A DNA stretch of 62,938 nucleotides from CAYJDR01 sp964368965 (GTDB lineage: Bacteria; Chrysiogenota; Deferribacteres; Deferribacterales; Mucispirillaceae): contig CAYJDR010000009.1 of the NCBI GenBank assembly GCA_964368965.1, forward strand, positions 1-62,938, in the 5' to 3' direction. The stretch's first letter is position 1; every line of letters starts with the position of its first letter. The notes under the pieces are model-generated. The model saw nothing but the letters and a program-made list of their open reading frames with translations, had not been told where the DNA came from and searched no databases. The position numbers were made by a program, and so were the translations under genes. This document shows, one piece after another, positions 23,908 to 30,564 of this stretch.

Positions 23908-24864
23908 TTATTGATTAGCTACAATATCATCTAAAATCATTTTTAATGATTTTGCACCTTCACGTGCTTCATCTAGTGACGATACAACGCCTTTATCGAT
24001 TTTATCATTTTTTAAATCGACATTTAGATTCATCTGTATATAGGACCTGGAGTCAAACGATTCCCATATTCTCTGCTTTTCATCATTTGTTATAGAAAAT
24101 TTAACATTCACAACTATATTATCTTGTGATATTAATTTTCCTTTAATATCGCTTTCACCTTCAATATTTTTTAATTCAATAACCATATATACATCATCCG
24201 CTCTAACAGTTTGTATGTCATTGGTTTTAATTATTTTAAAGCGTTTGACAGCCTCTTTTTTTGTTAACTCTTCATTGGTTGCGATTACAATTATTTTATC
24301 ATCATTATTCATGCCTTCAGCTGTGACTTGTTGTGGTTTCTGAACCCGCTCAATAATTCGCTCAATACCGTCTATTGTTTCAATACTGCTTTTAACATCA
24401 ACAGCATTATCGAACGACTGTGCAACAGCGCTTATTGTTTGATATGATACAAAGCCTATTAGTGTACAAACTATAAGATATTTATAAATTATCGCTTTAT
24501 GATTATCGTCCATTGTTCTAAACCCTTTCAACAACTCTTCTATGATAGTGTTAAAGTTATCTTTTATTAATTCAGTAACTTTTGAGCCGTCTTTAATTTT
24601 TACTTCGATGGGAGCGTTCTTAAGAATTTTCTTACGTGCTTCATTAAGAGTTGTGTCGTTTATAACAGAATATAGTTGAGCTATAGCATCATGTAAACTT
24701 TTTACATATTTGGCTGTATTTATATCAACTGTACCTTTGCGATCAGCCCCAATAAGCCTATAACCAACTGAAAAACTAGGGTCAAAAATAATACTATCTT
24801 CTTTAAAATCAACATCTATAAGTCTATAGAGTTCTTCCACAGTTCTAATGGTTTTCACTGCCAT
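23908..24864 (-). CDS. cargo protein of unknown function with one central membrane segment
   Basis: 318 residues. Residues about 1-120 are cytosolic and helical; one membrane segment lies at about 124-146 (YLIVCTLIGFVSYQTISAV); the C-terminal part is mixed alpha/beta. It lies downstream of the repressor on the same strand and before a terminator, so it may be expressed in the prophage state. Its codon use is more AT-rich than the late genes. That position is typical of cargo genes that block superinfection. I do not recognise a family. Confidence 0.6.
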   Translation of the reverse strand: MAVKTIRTVEELYRLIDVDFKEDSIIFDPSFSVGYRLIGADRKGTVDINTAKYVKSLHDAIAQLYSVINDTTLNEARKKILKNAPIEVKIKDGSKVTELIKDNFNTIIEELLKGFRTMDDNHKAIIYKYLIVCTLIGFVSYQTISAVAQSFDNAVDVKSSIETIDGIERIIERVQKPQQVTAEGMNNDDKIIVIATNEELTKKEAVKRFKIIKTNDIQTVRADDVYMVIELKNIEGESDIKGKLISQDNIVVNVKFSITNDEKQRIWESFDSRSYIQMNLNVDLKNDKIDKGVVSSLDEAREGAKSLKMILDDIVANQ

Positions 24865-24906
24865 GCTTCACCCCTTATATATACTATATTTTACGTTTTT
24901 TTGCAA

Positions 24907-25572
24907 CTAAATTTCCCTAAACACAATGCTTTTCACAATGGCTAATATTTTAAAGTCGTCATCGTTAGTGATAACCACATCATCATATTTATCGTTTTTG
25001 CTTGTGAACACGCATTTGCTTGTGTTTTTAGATTTTAATTCTTTTACATATAGTGCATTGTTTAGTGTAAACACGTACATCTTGCCTTTCTTAAGGTCTA
25101 CAGGCGATATGTCACGGTTTATCATTACAAGGTCGTTATCAGCAAGCGCTGGCACCATGCTATCGCCCACAACTTTAATAACAGCACTTGTGTTATTAGG
25201 CTTGTGCCATTTTTTTGATAGGCATATTGCATGTTGCACTTCGCTAAACACTGCATTGCCTTTACCTGCACTAGCATAAACATCTGGGAAGTATGCAACC
25301 TCAACAGCATCGTTAACTACACTTGCCAGCTCTCGCAGTGCGGTTATGGTTGGCTTAGGCTCTTCACCAAACATCTCGCCATTGCCGGTGCGTAGCCAAT
25401 CAAGATTGACGTTAAAAGCCTCTTGCAATCGAAGTAAAACACCATCAGTGATAGTTCTAGTCCCACTTTCATAGTATTTTACAACAGATACTCCTTTATC
25501 AATTTTAACTCCAAATTCAGCTTGGGTTAACTTTAAAAATTTTCTTAATTCTTTAAATCTTTTATTTATCAA
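24907..25572 (-). CDS. prophage repressor, CI/LexA-like (HTH + S24 peptidase)
   Basis: 221 residues. Residues about 5-62 are an XRE-type helix-turn-helix (LTQAEFGVKI, then SVVKYYESGTRT). The C-terminal part is an S24 peptidase domain with GDSMVPAL (Ser138) and ALYVKELK (Lys177), the catalytic pair for self-cleavage; an Ala-Gly at 102-103 is a likely cut site. SOS signals could thus induce the phage, unlike Mu's own c repressor. It is divergent from the early operon, with operators in between. Confidence 0.88.
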   Translation of the reverse strand: MINKRFKELRKFLKLTQAEFGVKIDKGVSVVKYYESGTRTITDGVLLRLQEAFNVNLDWLRTGNGEMFGEEPKPTITALRELASVVNDAVEVAYFPDVYASAGKGNAVFSEVQHAICLSKKWHKPNNTSAVIKVVGDSMVPALADNDLVMINRDISPVDLKKGKMYVFTLNNALYVKELKSKNTSKCVFTSKNDKYDDVVITNDDDFKILAIVKSIVFREI

Positions 25573-25597
25573 TTATTTACCTTTTGTTTATATAAAA

Positions 25598-25645
25598 ACA
25601 GACACATTTGTATACTTTTTTATTGACAGACACTTTTGTGTCTGT
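25598..25645. promoter_or_regulatory. operators between repressor and early operon
   Basis: One perfect palindrome, ACAGACAC-TTTT-GTGTCTGT (25626-25645), fills the spacer of the early promoter. A second copy with a degraded right half begins at 25598 (ACAGACACATTTGTATAC), 28 bp away. Repressor bound to the first would block the early promoter; the second could control the repressor's own transcription. Confidence 0.8.
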
Positions 25646-25651
25646 TATAGT
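25623..25651 (+). promoter_or_regulatory. early promoter
   Basis: TTGACA (25623-25628), 17-bp spacer, TATAGT (25646-25651): near-consensus sigma-70. The operator palindrome occupies exactly the spacer and the last three bases of the -35. A leader of about 160 bases follows before the first gene. Confidence 0.85.
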
Positions 25652-25660
25652 TATCTTACA

Positions 25661-25779
25661 AGCTAAATATTAGCTAAGTAAAATAACTATAAAACATCTT
25701 GACAAACCAGTCAAGATATTAGTTTTTCGATGCTTGAAAACTGAATAGCAAAGCGATACAAGGGCAGGCAACTGCCCAA
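25661..25779 (+). promoter_or_regulatory. early leader with three hairpins
   Basis: In the untranslated leader are AGCTAA/TTAGCT (25661-25675), ATCTTGAC/GTCAAGAT (25696-25717, followed after a few bases by TTTTT) and GGGCAG/CTGCCC (25764-25779). The middle one resembles a weak terminator. They could be an attenuator, protein-binding hairpins or DNA operators for the Ner-like proteins. Confidence 0.4.
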
Positions 25780-25819
25780 TATGCAAGAACGGAATTAAAA
25801 TTTAATTAAGGAGAATGCT

Positions 25820-26017
25820 ATGGCATATAGTTTGAAAGAAAAAATAGCTATGGCTGGGACGAATCAAGCGCAAATAGCCAAAAAGCTAGGTGTTAGCTCT
25901 GTAACAATAAGCAGAGTTATCACTGGACACACACGGTCAAAACGCATTGAAGATGAAATAACATCTTTAACGGGACATAAGTTTCCACCACCAAAACACA
26001 TAAGGACGGTGCAATGA
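25820..26017 (+). CDS. Ner-like small HTH regulator (1)
   Basis: 65 residues with a single helix-turn-helix (NQAQIAKKLGVSSVTISRVITGH), first gene of the early operon with an AAGGAG site. By position and size it is the counterpart of Mu Ner, which damps early and repressor transcription after infection. It is about 45% identical by eye to the next gene, its tandem paralogue. Its stop overlaps a downstream ATG. Confidence 0.75.
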   Translation: MAYSLKEKIAMAGTNQAQIAKKLGVSSVTISRVITGHTRSKRIEDEITSLTGHKFPPPKHIRTVQ

Positions 26018-26094
26018 TGAGGTTATCAGTTGGCATAGACTGCCGTGCAGTTGCAATGGCAAAAGGTGATAGAACCTTACAAGCTGGGGGTCAC

Positions 26095-26298
26095 ATGACT
26101 TTGAAAGAAAAACTTATTAAAAAAGGCTACTCGCAAACACGCTTAGCTAACGAACTTGGTGTAAAGCAACCAACAATATCAGCCATAGTTAGTGGCAAAG
26201 GACGTAGCCAGCACGTTGAAAGACGTATAACAGAAATAACGGGGCATGAGTTCCCACCAAACAAGAGGATTCCACAATCGTTACAGGGGGTGCAGTGA
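26095..26298 (+). CDS. Ner-like small HTH regulator (2)
   Basis: 67 residues from the ATG at 26095, which has GGGGG upstream and aligns with the start of the previous gene. The HTH is SQTRLANELGVKQPTISAIVSGK. An alternative in-frame ATG at 26017, coupled to the preceding stop, would add 26 residues. The two proteins share the LKEK opening and the closing T-G-H-x-F-P-P. Tandem HTH paralogues could bind different operators. Confidence 0.65.
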   Translation: MTLKEKLIKKGYSQTRLANELGVKQPTISAIVSGKGRSQHVERRITEITGHEFPPNKRIPQSLQGVQ

Positions 26299-26765
26299 TG
26301 AGTAAGATAACAATACCTATAGAAGCGGAAGTTGACTTCATGGTTAATGTTAAAGTGTCTGTAAATGGTACAGCGTGCGAATGCACTGCAATCACAACAG
26401 ATAACCCCAAGAAAGCTATCAAAACGCTTAAGCGACTTTTAAAGAACTTTGACTTATTAAAGAAAGCCTACAACTTACATGAGGACGAAAGAGTCGAGTG
26501 TGATTATATTAACGCATTAAAGAAACATACAAAGAACATATACGATTCACATGGGTTAAGTCAGCCAGAGTCTGATAGTAGTGCAAAGCAAGACAAAGCG
26601 CCTGACAGACCACAATGCTTTCACTGCAAAAACTACTGTGATGGTAAAAATAAAAGGCTTAATACAAAACTTGCTGCTGATTGTAAAAACTTTAGAGCGA
26701 ATGATAATAAGTCGTTTGTTTTGGGTGCATCAAACTGTGCAAACTACGAGTGTGCCCATGAATAA
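26298..26765 (+). CDS. early protein with Cys-rich C-terminus (1)
   Basis: 155 residues starting at the ATG in GTGATGAG, coupled to the preceding stop. The N-terminal about 90 residues are beta then helical (ITIPIEAEVDFMVNVKVSVNG). The C-terminal 50 residues carry CFHCKNYC, a later DCKNF and NCANYEC, i.e. several Cys pairs that could bind zinc. The C-terminus shares its plan and a 55-bp DNA repeat with the next gene. Confidence 0.6.
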   Translation: MSKITIPIEAEVDFMVNVKVSVNGTACECTAITTDNPKKAIKTLKRLLKNFDLLKKAYNLHEDERVECDYINALKKHTKNIYDSHGLSQPESDSSAKQDKAPDRPQCFHCKNYCDGKNKRLNTKLAADCKNFRANDNKSFVLGASNCANYECAHE

Positions 26766-27190
26766 TAAACTCTACTACGCAAAACACATAAGGACGGTGC
26801 AGTGATGAGATACTTTAAAACAACGGTAACTGCAACCTATAAAGATTTGGTTGTACCAGTAAAAGCACACAATATTAAAGAAGCTGTTGAGGTGCTAACA
26901 TCGGATATTTATAAAGCTATGCCACATGTGGCTATTGAGAAAATCGAGATTGAAGAGTGTGAAAAACACTGCGGTAGCGAAGTTCCTAGAGTGTTATTAA
27001 ATTCTAGCGAACCTATTTTTATTAAGGCTGATTGCTCAAACTGCAAGAACTATAATGACCCAAGTGGCTCAAAATATTCATTTTGCCAAAACTTTAAGTA
27101 TGATGGGGTTTCTCCAGTTATCATTGCACATGCTACAAACTGTGCAAACTACGAGTATGCCCATGAATAATAAACTCTACTACGCAAAAC
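26731..27190. repeat. 55-bp direct repeats at the ends of the Cys-rich genes
   Basis: 26731-26785 and 27136-27190 are identical except for about one base. Each covers the Cys-rich gene end and the start of the gene at 27163, of which a truncated first copy (MNNKLYYAK) survives before 26797. A separate 29-bp repeat (25993-26021 and 26781-26809) spans the coupled stop/start. They mark segmental duplication in the early region. Confidence 0.85.
26805..27170 (+). CDS. early protein with Cys-rich C-terminus (2)
   Basis: 121 residues from the ATG at 26805; a GTG at 26802 is in frame. The N-terminal part is YFKTTVTATYKDLVVPVKAHNIKEAVEVL; the C-terminal part has CSNCKNY, FCQNF and NCANYEYAHE. Related to 26298-26765, chiefly in the Cys-rich end. 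The two genes are bounded by matching DNA repeats, so one probably arose by duplication. Function unknown. Confidence 0.6.
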   Translation: MRYFKTTVTATYKDLVVPVKAHNIKEAVEVLTSDIYKAMPHVAIEKIEIEECEKHCGSEVPRVLLNSSEPIFIKADCSNCKNYNDPSGSKYSFCQNFKYDGVSPVIIAHATNCANYEYAHE

Positions 27191-27546
27191 GCACGCAAGC
27201 CTTCAAGGAAGCACAACAAGGCATTGCAGATGCAAAAAACATAGCCCAAGCAAAACTAGCACATGATAGTTTCACTCTTTGTTTTAAAGGCCCTTTAGCT
27301 AGAAAAATACGAAAACAGTTAATTGATAGACATGTAGAGTTCATCATTGCTGATGCACAAGAGATAGCCACTTGCGAAGAGCTAACACAATACATGTATA
27401 GGTATGAACACCACTATGCTGGGCGCTACAGCTTTGAAGTAAGAGATGCAGAAGCTCGCCAAGCACTAGATGATGCGTTTGCAAAGCGCATGGATGAACT
27501 TTCAAAACAAGCCACGGAGGCAACTAATGAAAAAACTACTACATGA
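27163..27546 (+). CDS. small early protein, helical
   Basis: 127 residues from the ATG at 27163, overlapping the preceding stop; the longer frame upstream is a shadow of that gene. It opens MNNKLYYAKRTQAFKEAQQG. Mostly helical and charged, ending in Thr. No motif is recognised. A broken duplicate of its first nine codons is present at 26759. Confidence 0.6.
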   Translation: MNNKLYYAKRTQAFKEAQQGIADAKNIAQAKLAHDSFTLCFKGPLARKIRKQLIDRHVEFIIADAQEIATCEELTQYMYRYEHHYAGRYSFEVRDAEARQALDDAFAKRMDELSKQATEATNEKTTT

Positions 27547-27766
27547 AATTAAGCAGTATTTCCTTTACCTGCTTAGGCCAAGGCTTAGCCGTGCAGACTG
27601 CATAGATATACTCACAAGGCTAGCTAACGTGCGAACTTATGAGCAATTTAAACCAGTTGAAGCACACACCATGGATATGCTAAGCACGCACAAGCTGAGC
27701 AGAAATCAACTGTTGCAAATTGAGCGTGCGATTCAATGTGCACGTTTATGTTTCCAAGGGATGTAG
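27527..27766 (+). CDS. small early protein, basic
   Basis: 79 residues from the ATG at 27527 with GGAGG six bases upstream; a longer frame upstream overlaps the previous gene. Begins MKKLLHEIKQYFLYLLRPRL, amphipathic, with CIDILTRLANVRTYEQF in the middle. It shares a helical style with 27769 and 27953 (R-T-Y-E-Q-F / T-T-F-E-E-M / C-K-T-I-E-Q-L), so these three may be distant paralogues. Confidence 0.55.
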   Translation: MKKLLHEIKQYFLYLLRPRLSRADCIDILTRLANVRTYEQFKPVEAHTMDMLSTHKLSRNQLLQIERAIQCARLCFQGM

Positions 27767-27768
27767 CG

Positions 27769-27972
27769 ATGGATGACCACATCTACCGCAGATACGTTGG
27801 CAGAGCCGAATATGCAACGACATTTGAAGAGATGAACGCCATCTCTGATGAGTTTCAACAACACCAACCCACAGCAAGCCAGCTTGATAAATACAAGGTT
27901 ACCTTTTGTAAAAACTGGTCGAGAGTGGAGCAGATGGAAAAGGAGCGAAGCAATGAAAAAAACAAGCAATAA
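27769..27972 (+). CDS. small early protein
   Basis: 67 residues from the ATG at 27769, with GGGA upstream; the longer frame from 27736 overlaps the previous gene. Helical and charged (DHIYRRYVGRAEYATTFEEMNAISDEF). It overlaps the next gene by 20 bases. No motif is recognised. Confidence 0.5.
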   Translation: MDDHIYRRYVGRAEYATTFEEMNAISDEFQQHQPTASQLDKYKVTFCKNWSRVEQMEKERSNEKNKQ

Positions 27973-28174
27973 ATCTTATGTTTCTAATGTTTTATATGTG
28001 TGTGAAGTTATTGACAGTTGCAAAACGATTGAGCAACTAGGCAACGCAAAGCGCTGGGCGCTAAAAGTGCTAGATGGCAACTTGCCGGCACTTGTGAACA
28101 CGGCTATCAGCTTTAGGTTGGCGATTATCTTTGTAAAAAGCAAGCAGTTAGACTGCCAGCGAGCGCAACCATGA
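27953..28174 (+). CDS. small early protein
   Basis: 73 residues from the ATG at 27953, with AAGGAG upstream. Helical, Lys-rich start (MKKTSNKSYVSN), with CEVIDSCKTIEQLGNAKRWALKVLDGN. It overlaps the winged-helix gene by 4 bases (ATGA). Function unknown; it resembles its two upstream neighbours in pattern. Confidence 0.5.
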   Translation: MKKTSNKSYVSNVLYVCEVIDSCKTIEQLGNAKRWALKVLDGNLPALVNTAISFRLAIIFVKSKQLDCQRAQP

Positions 28175-28473
28175 GCACATACTACAAGTCAACAAAACAG
28201 CAGGCTTTACTCGACATTTTACTATACATCTCAAACCGTGCCAGCGGCGCAACTGTGGAAGAGTTGCAAAGTGAGATAGACATTACCGAATCAAGCCTGC
28301 GCAACTACCTTACACTACTTGAGAGTAAAGGGCTAGTAGAAAAACAAGGCACACGCTACATAGTCGGCGCTGAATGCGCAAAAATGTGGGCAAAACGCCA
28401 AGCAGTTTTAAAAACTAGGGTGCAAACGGCTCAGTCGGAACTGCAGGAGTTAAACAATGCCCAAATCAACTAA
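28171..28473 (+). CDS. winged-helix DNA-binding protein
   Basis: 100 residues. The pattern LLDILLYISNRASGATVEELQSEIDITESSLRNYLTLLESKGLVEKQGTRYIV is a typical winged helix in two parts: recognition helix at about residues 45-62, wing after it. A helical tail follows. Probably an early transcription regulator. Confidence 0.7.
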   Translation: MSTYYKSTKQQALLDILLYISNRASGATVEELQSEIDITESSLRNYLTLLESKGLVEKQGTRYIVGAECAKMWAKRQAVLKTRVQTAQSELQELNNAQIN

Positions 28474-28687
28474 AACAATCACCATACAGGTTATAAACGG
28501 CAACCAAGTAAAACTAAACGAACCTAGCGAACCTATGACTGGTGCGGAATTTGTGAACGTAGCATATGCGCTGCTAAGCGTGATAAAACACAACCAAAGC
28601 CATAAAGAGTTTACGCACTTTGTAAACACCCTGGCAAAAACCCTACTAGCCGAAGTAAAGGCAAACCAATCAAAAACAACGCACTAA
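28457..28687 (+). CDS. small early protein
   Basis: 76 residues with a GGAG before the ATG; overlaps the winged-helix gene by 17 bases. It begins with a strand (TKTITIQVINGNQVKLNEP), followed by helices. No motif is recognised. Followed by a palindrome at 28697. Confidence 0.5.
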   Translation: MPKSTKTITIQVINGNQVKLNEPSEPMTGAEFVNVAYALLSVIKHNQSHKEFTHFVNTLAKTLLAEVKANQSKTTH

Positions 28688-28696
28688 AGTGTGGCC

Positions 28697-28723
28697 CATA
28701 GGTATGGTGAGTGTATACCTATG
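28697..28723 (+). promoter_or_regulatory. 9-bp inverted repeat in an early intergenic gap
   Basis: CATAGGTAT and ATACCTATG with a 9-base loop. There is no T-run, so it is not a simple terminator. It lies between 28687 and the next start and may be an operator, processing site or RNA hairpin. Confidence 0.45.
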
Positions 28724-28756
28724 CGCAGTGCAACATAAACAGGAGAAAAATGAACT

Positions 28757-29167
28757 ATGAAAAATTATAATGTACACACAGTTATCAACCTATCTTACGG
28801 AACTGAAGATGGAATTATAGCGAATAATGAAGAACATGCGAAAAAGATAGCTTTAGAGTACTTTTACTCATGTGCAGATATCAACAAGAGTGCACTTGAG
28901 CAACTCGACGCTGATATTTCTATAAACCAGCGTGTTTTTAAGATTTCACAAGTAGATTTATCATATCGTATTATACTTACCATCTCAATTGTCATCTTTG
29001 ATAACTGTGTAGTAGATGCGTCTTCTGAGGAAGAAGCAAAAAAAACAGCTTACTTAGAACTTATAAAAAAGGCAAAACTTAACCTTGAAGCACTTGACGA
29101 TAGTGGTGTGCATGTAGGCCTACAACAAAGAGCCTTTGAACATAAACAGGAGAAAAACAATGGATGA
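28757..29167 (+). CDS. early protein with two internal repeats
   Basis: 136 residues. Two repeats of about 60 residues: strand, A/N-N-x-E-x-A-K-K, helix, L-E-x-L-D, then a Q-R-V/A-F end (QRVF near residue 58, QRAF near 127). The frame ends inside the next gene's leader. The internal duplication suggests a pseudo-dimer. Function unknown. Confidence 0.55.
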   Translation: MKNYNVHTVINLSYGTEDGIIANNEEHAKKIALEYFYSCADINKSALEQLDADISINQRVFKISQVDLSYRIILTISIVIFDNCVVDASSEEEAKKTAYLELIKKAKLNLEALDDSGVHVGLQQRAFEHKQEKNNG

Positions 29168-30167
29168 AAAAACCCTAAAAGACCTCGAGCACGAGGCAAT
29201 ACATGAAGACGCTATACTAATGGCAGATGTAGCAACACAAGAGCTTATGGAGCAAAACAAACTAGACTGCCACGCTGACGCTCGCAGTGACAAGGAACGC
29301 CAAGAGTTAGTGGCAGAGGCACATAGACTGACAGGCAGAATTGAAGCCTTTGAGTTTACAACAAAATTGGCGACAATCGCCAGTTTACAACTTTTAAAAT
29401 CCATAAAAGAACGTAAGATTTATAAAGAAATTCCAACTGTCGAAACATGGGAAAACTATTGCAAATCAATAGGTGTGAGTCGTAGGCATATTGATGAGCA
29501 ATTAGAAAACCTTGCAACCCTTGGTGAAGATTTTTCGGCAACTGTCGCCACTTTTGGGCTTAGTTATCGAGATTTAAGAGCTTTACGCAAAGCCACTAAA
29601 AACGATGCACTTGTCATCAAAGGTGATGAAGTGATCATCGACGGCGAAGCTATACCGCTAGATGATAAAGACTACTTAAAAGAAGTGCTTGAGGACGTCA
29701 TATCAAACCAGCAGAAGCAGCTTAAAAGCAAGGATGATGCAGTAAAACAATATGCCGAGCAAGCAGAAACAGCAACCAAGGCACGCAAAGCAGCAGAAGA
29801 AAAGCTTGAAAAAGCTGAAAACAAAGCCGAAGCGTTTAAACAAAAGCTTAACAAGATGTGGCATGGCAGGCTTAAAGATATAGACCCGGCCGACCGTGAG
29901 CAGTTCCAGGATATCGCAAGCGTTGAAAACGACTTCAATAAAATCATAGCAACGCTAACCCGCATCGACAAAGCCGAAGATGACATGTTAAGCGAGTTCA
30001 ACGGCAAGATGCTTTGCGCTGTTGTATCAAAGATGATGATTGCCATTGATGATATGCGCATCAACCTTACAGCAAAATATCAATACAGCTTTGACCAAGG
30101 CTTTGCTGATGACAGCTTAAAAGATGAAGAGCATGTCACGCCAATGGACTTCCTACTTGAAGATTAA
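29160..30167 (+). CDS. early coiled-coil protein with HTH-like segment
   Basis: 335 residues from the ATG at 29160, which has AGGAG upstream. An N-terminal acidic helical part is followed by an HTH-like segment (VETWENYCKSIGVSRRHIDEQLENLATLG) and then LSYRDLRALRK. A coiled coil spans about residues 180-235. The C-terminus is acidic. It may bind DNA and another early protein. Found before the zinc-ribbon and transposase genes. I do not recognise the family. Confidence 0.55.
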   Translation: MDEKTLKDLEHEAIHEDAILMADVATQELMEQNKLDCHADARSDKERQELVAEAHRLTGRIEAFEFTTKLATIASLQLLKSIKERKIYKEIPTVETWENYCKSIGVSRRHIDEQLENLATLGEDFSATVATFGLSYRDLRALRKATKNDALVIKGDEVIIDGEAIPLDDKDYLKEVLEDVISNQQKQLKSKDDAVKQYAEQAETATKARKAAEEKLEKAENKAEAFKQKLNKMWHGRLKDIDPADREQFQDIASVENDFNKIIATLTRIDKAEDDMLSEFNGKMLCAVVSKMMIAIDDMRINLTAKYQYSFDQGFADDSLKDEEHVTPMDFLLED

Positions 30168-30184
30168 ACACAAAGGAGACTGAT

Positions 30185-30553
30185 ATGATACAGTTCACTG
30201 AAAGCGAGTGCGAGCATATCTTATCGTTAATAACTAAAGACACCTATAACTTAGCCGAACTTGCACGCATAATAGGGTTTAATGTTCGCACTATCAGGCT
30301 TCATCGTAACAAAGGCTACATCAATTTTAAAGGTGCTACAGGCACACCGCTCGCAATACCAGCCGATGAAGTTAAACGATACATCAAACAGCTTCGCAAA
30401 CGCAGTGAAGATGCTGATGCTGATAACGGCGTTGAACTATCCTCAAAATACACCAGAACATGCACAACATGTGGCAAACCCACAAACAACTGGCGGTGCG
30501 ACGAGTGCTGGGCAAAACATGGGCGCAGCATGCACGCATATCATAATGACTAG
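30185..30553 (+). CDS. HTH plus zinc-ribbon early protein
   Basis: 122 residues. N-terminal HTH (NLAELARIIGFNVRTIRLHRNKGYI) of MerR-like style and a C-terminal zinc ribbon with two Cys pairs (CTTCGKP and CDECW). It lies immediately before the transposase gene and its stop is 12 bases from the transposase start. Probably a regulator or accessory DNA-binding factor. Confidence 0.65.
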   Translation: MIQFTESECEHILSLITKDTYNLAELARIIGFNVRTIRLHRNKGYINFKGATGTPLAIPADEVKRYIKQLRKRSEDADADNGVELSSKYTRTCTTCGKPTNNWRCDECWAKHGRSMHAYHND

Positions 30554-30564
30554 GAAGTGCTACA

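Noticed and set aside
27055..27162. Longer start for the 27163 gene
   Set aside because: The upstream part lies wholly within the Cys-rich gene in another frame; the ATG at 27163 aligns with the duplicated copy.
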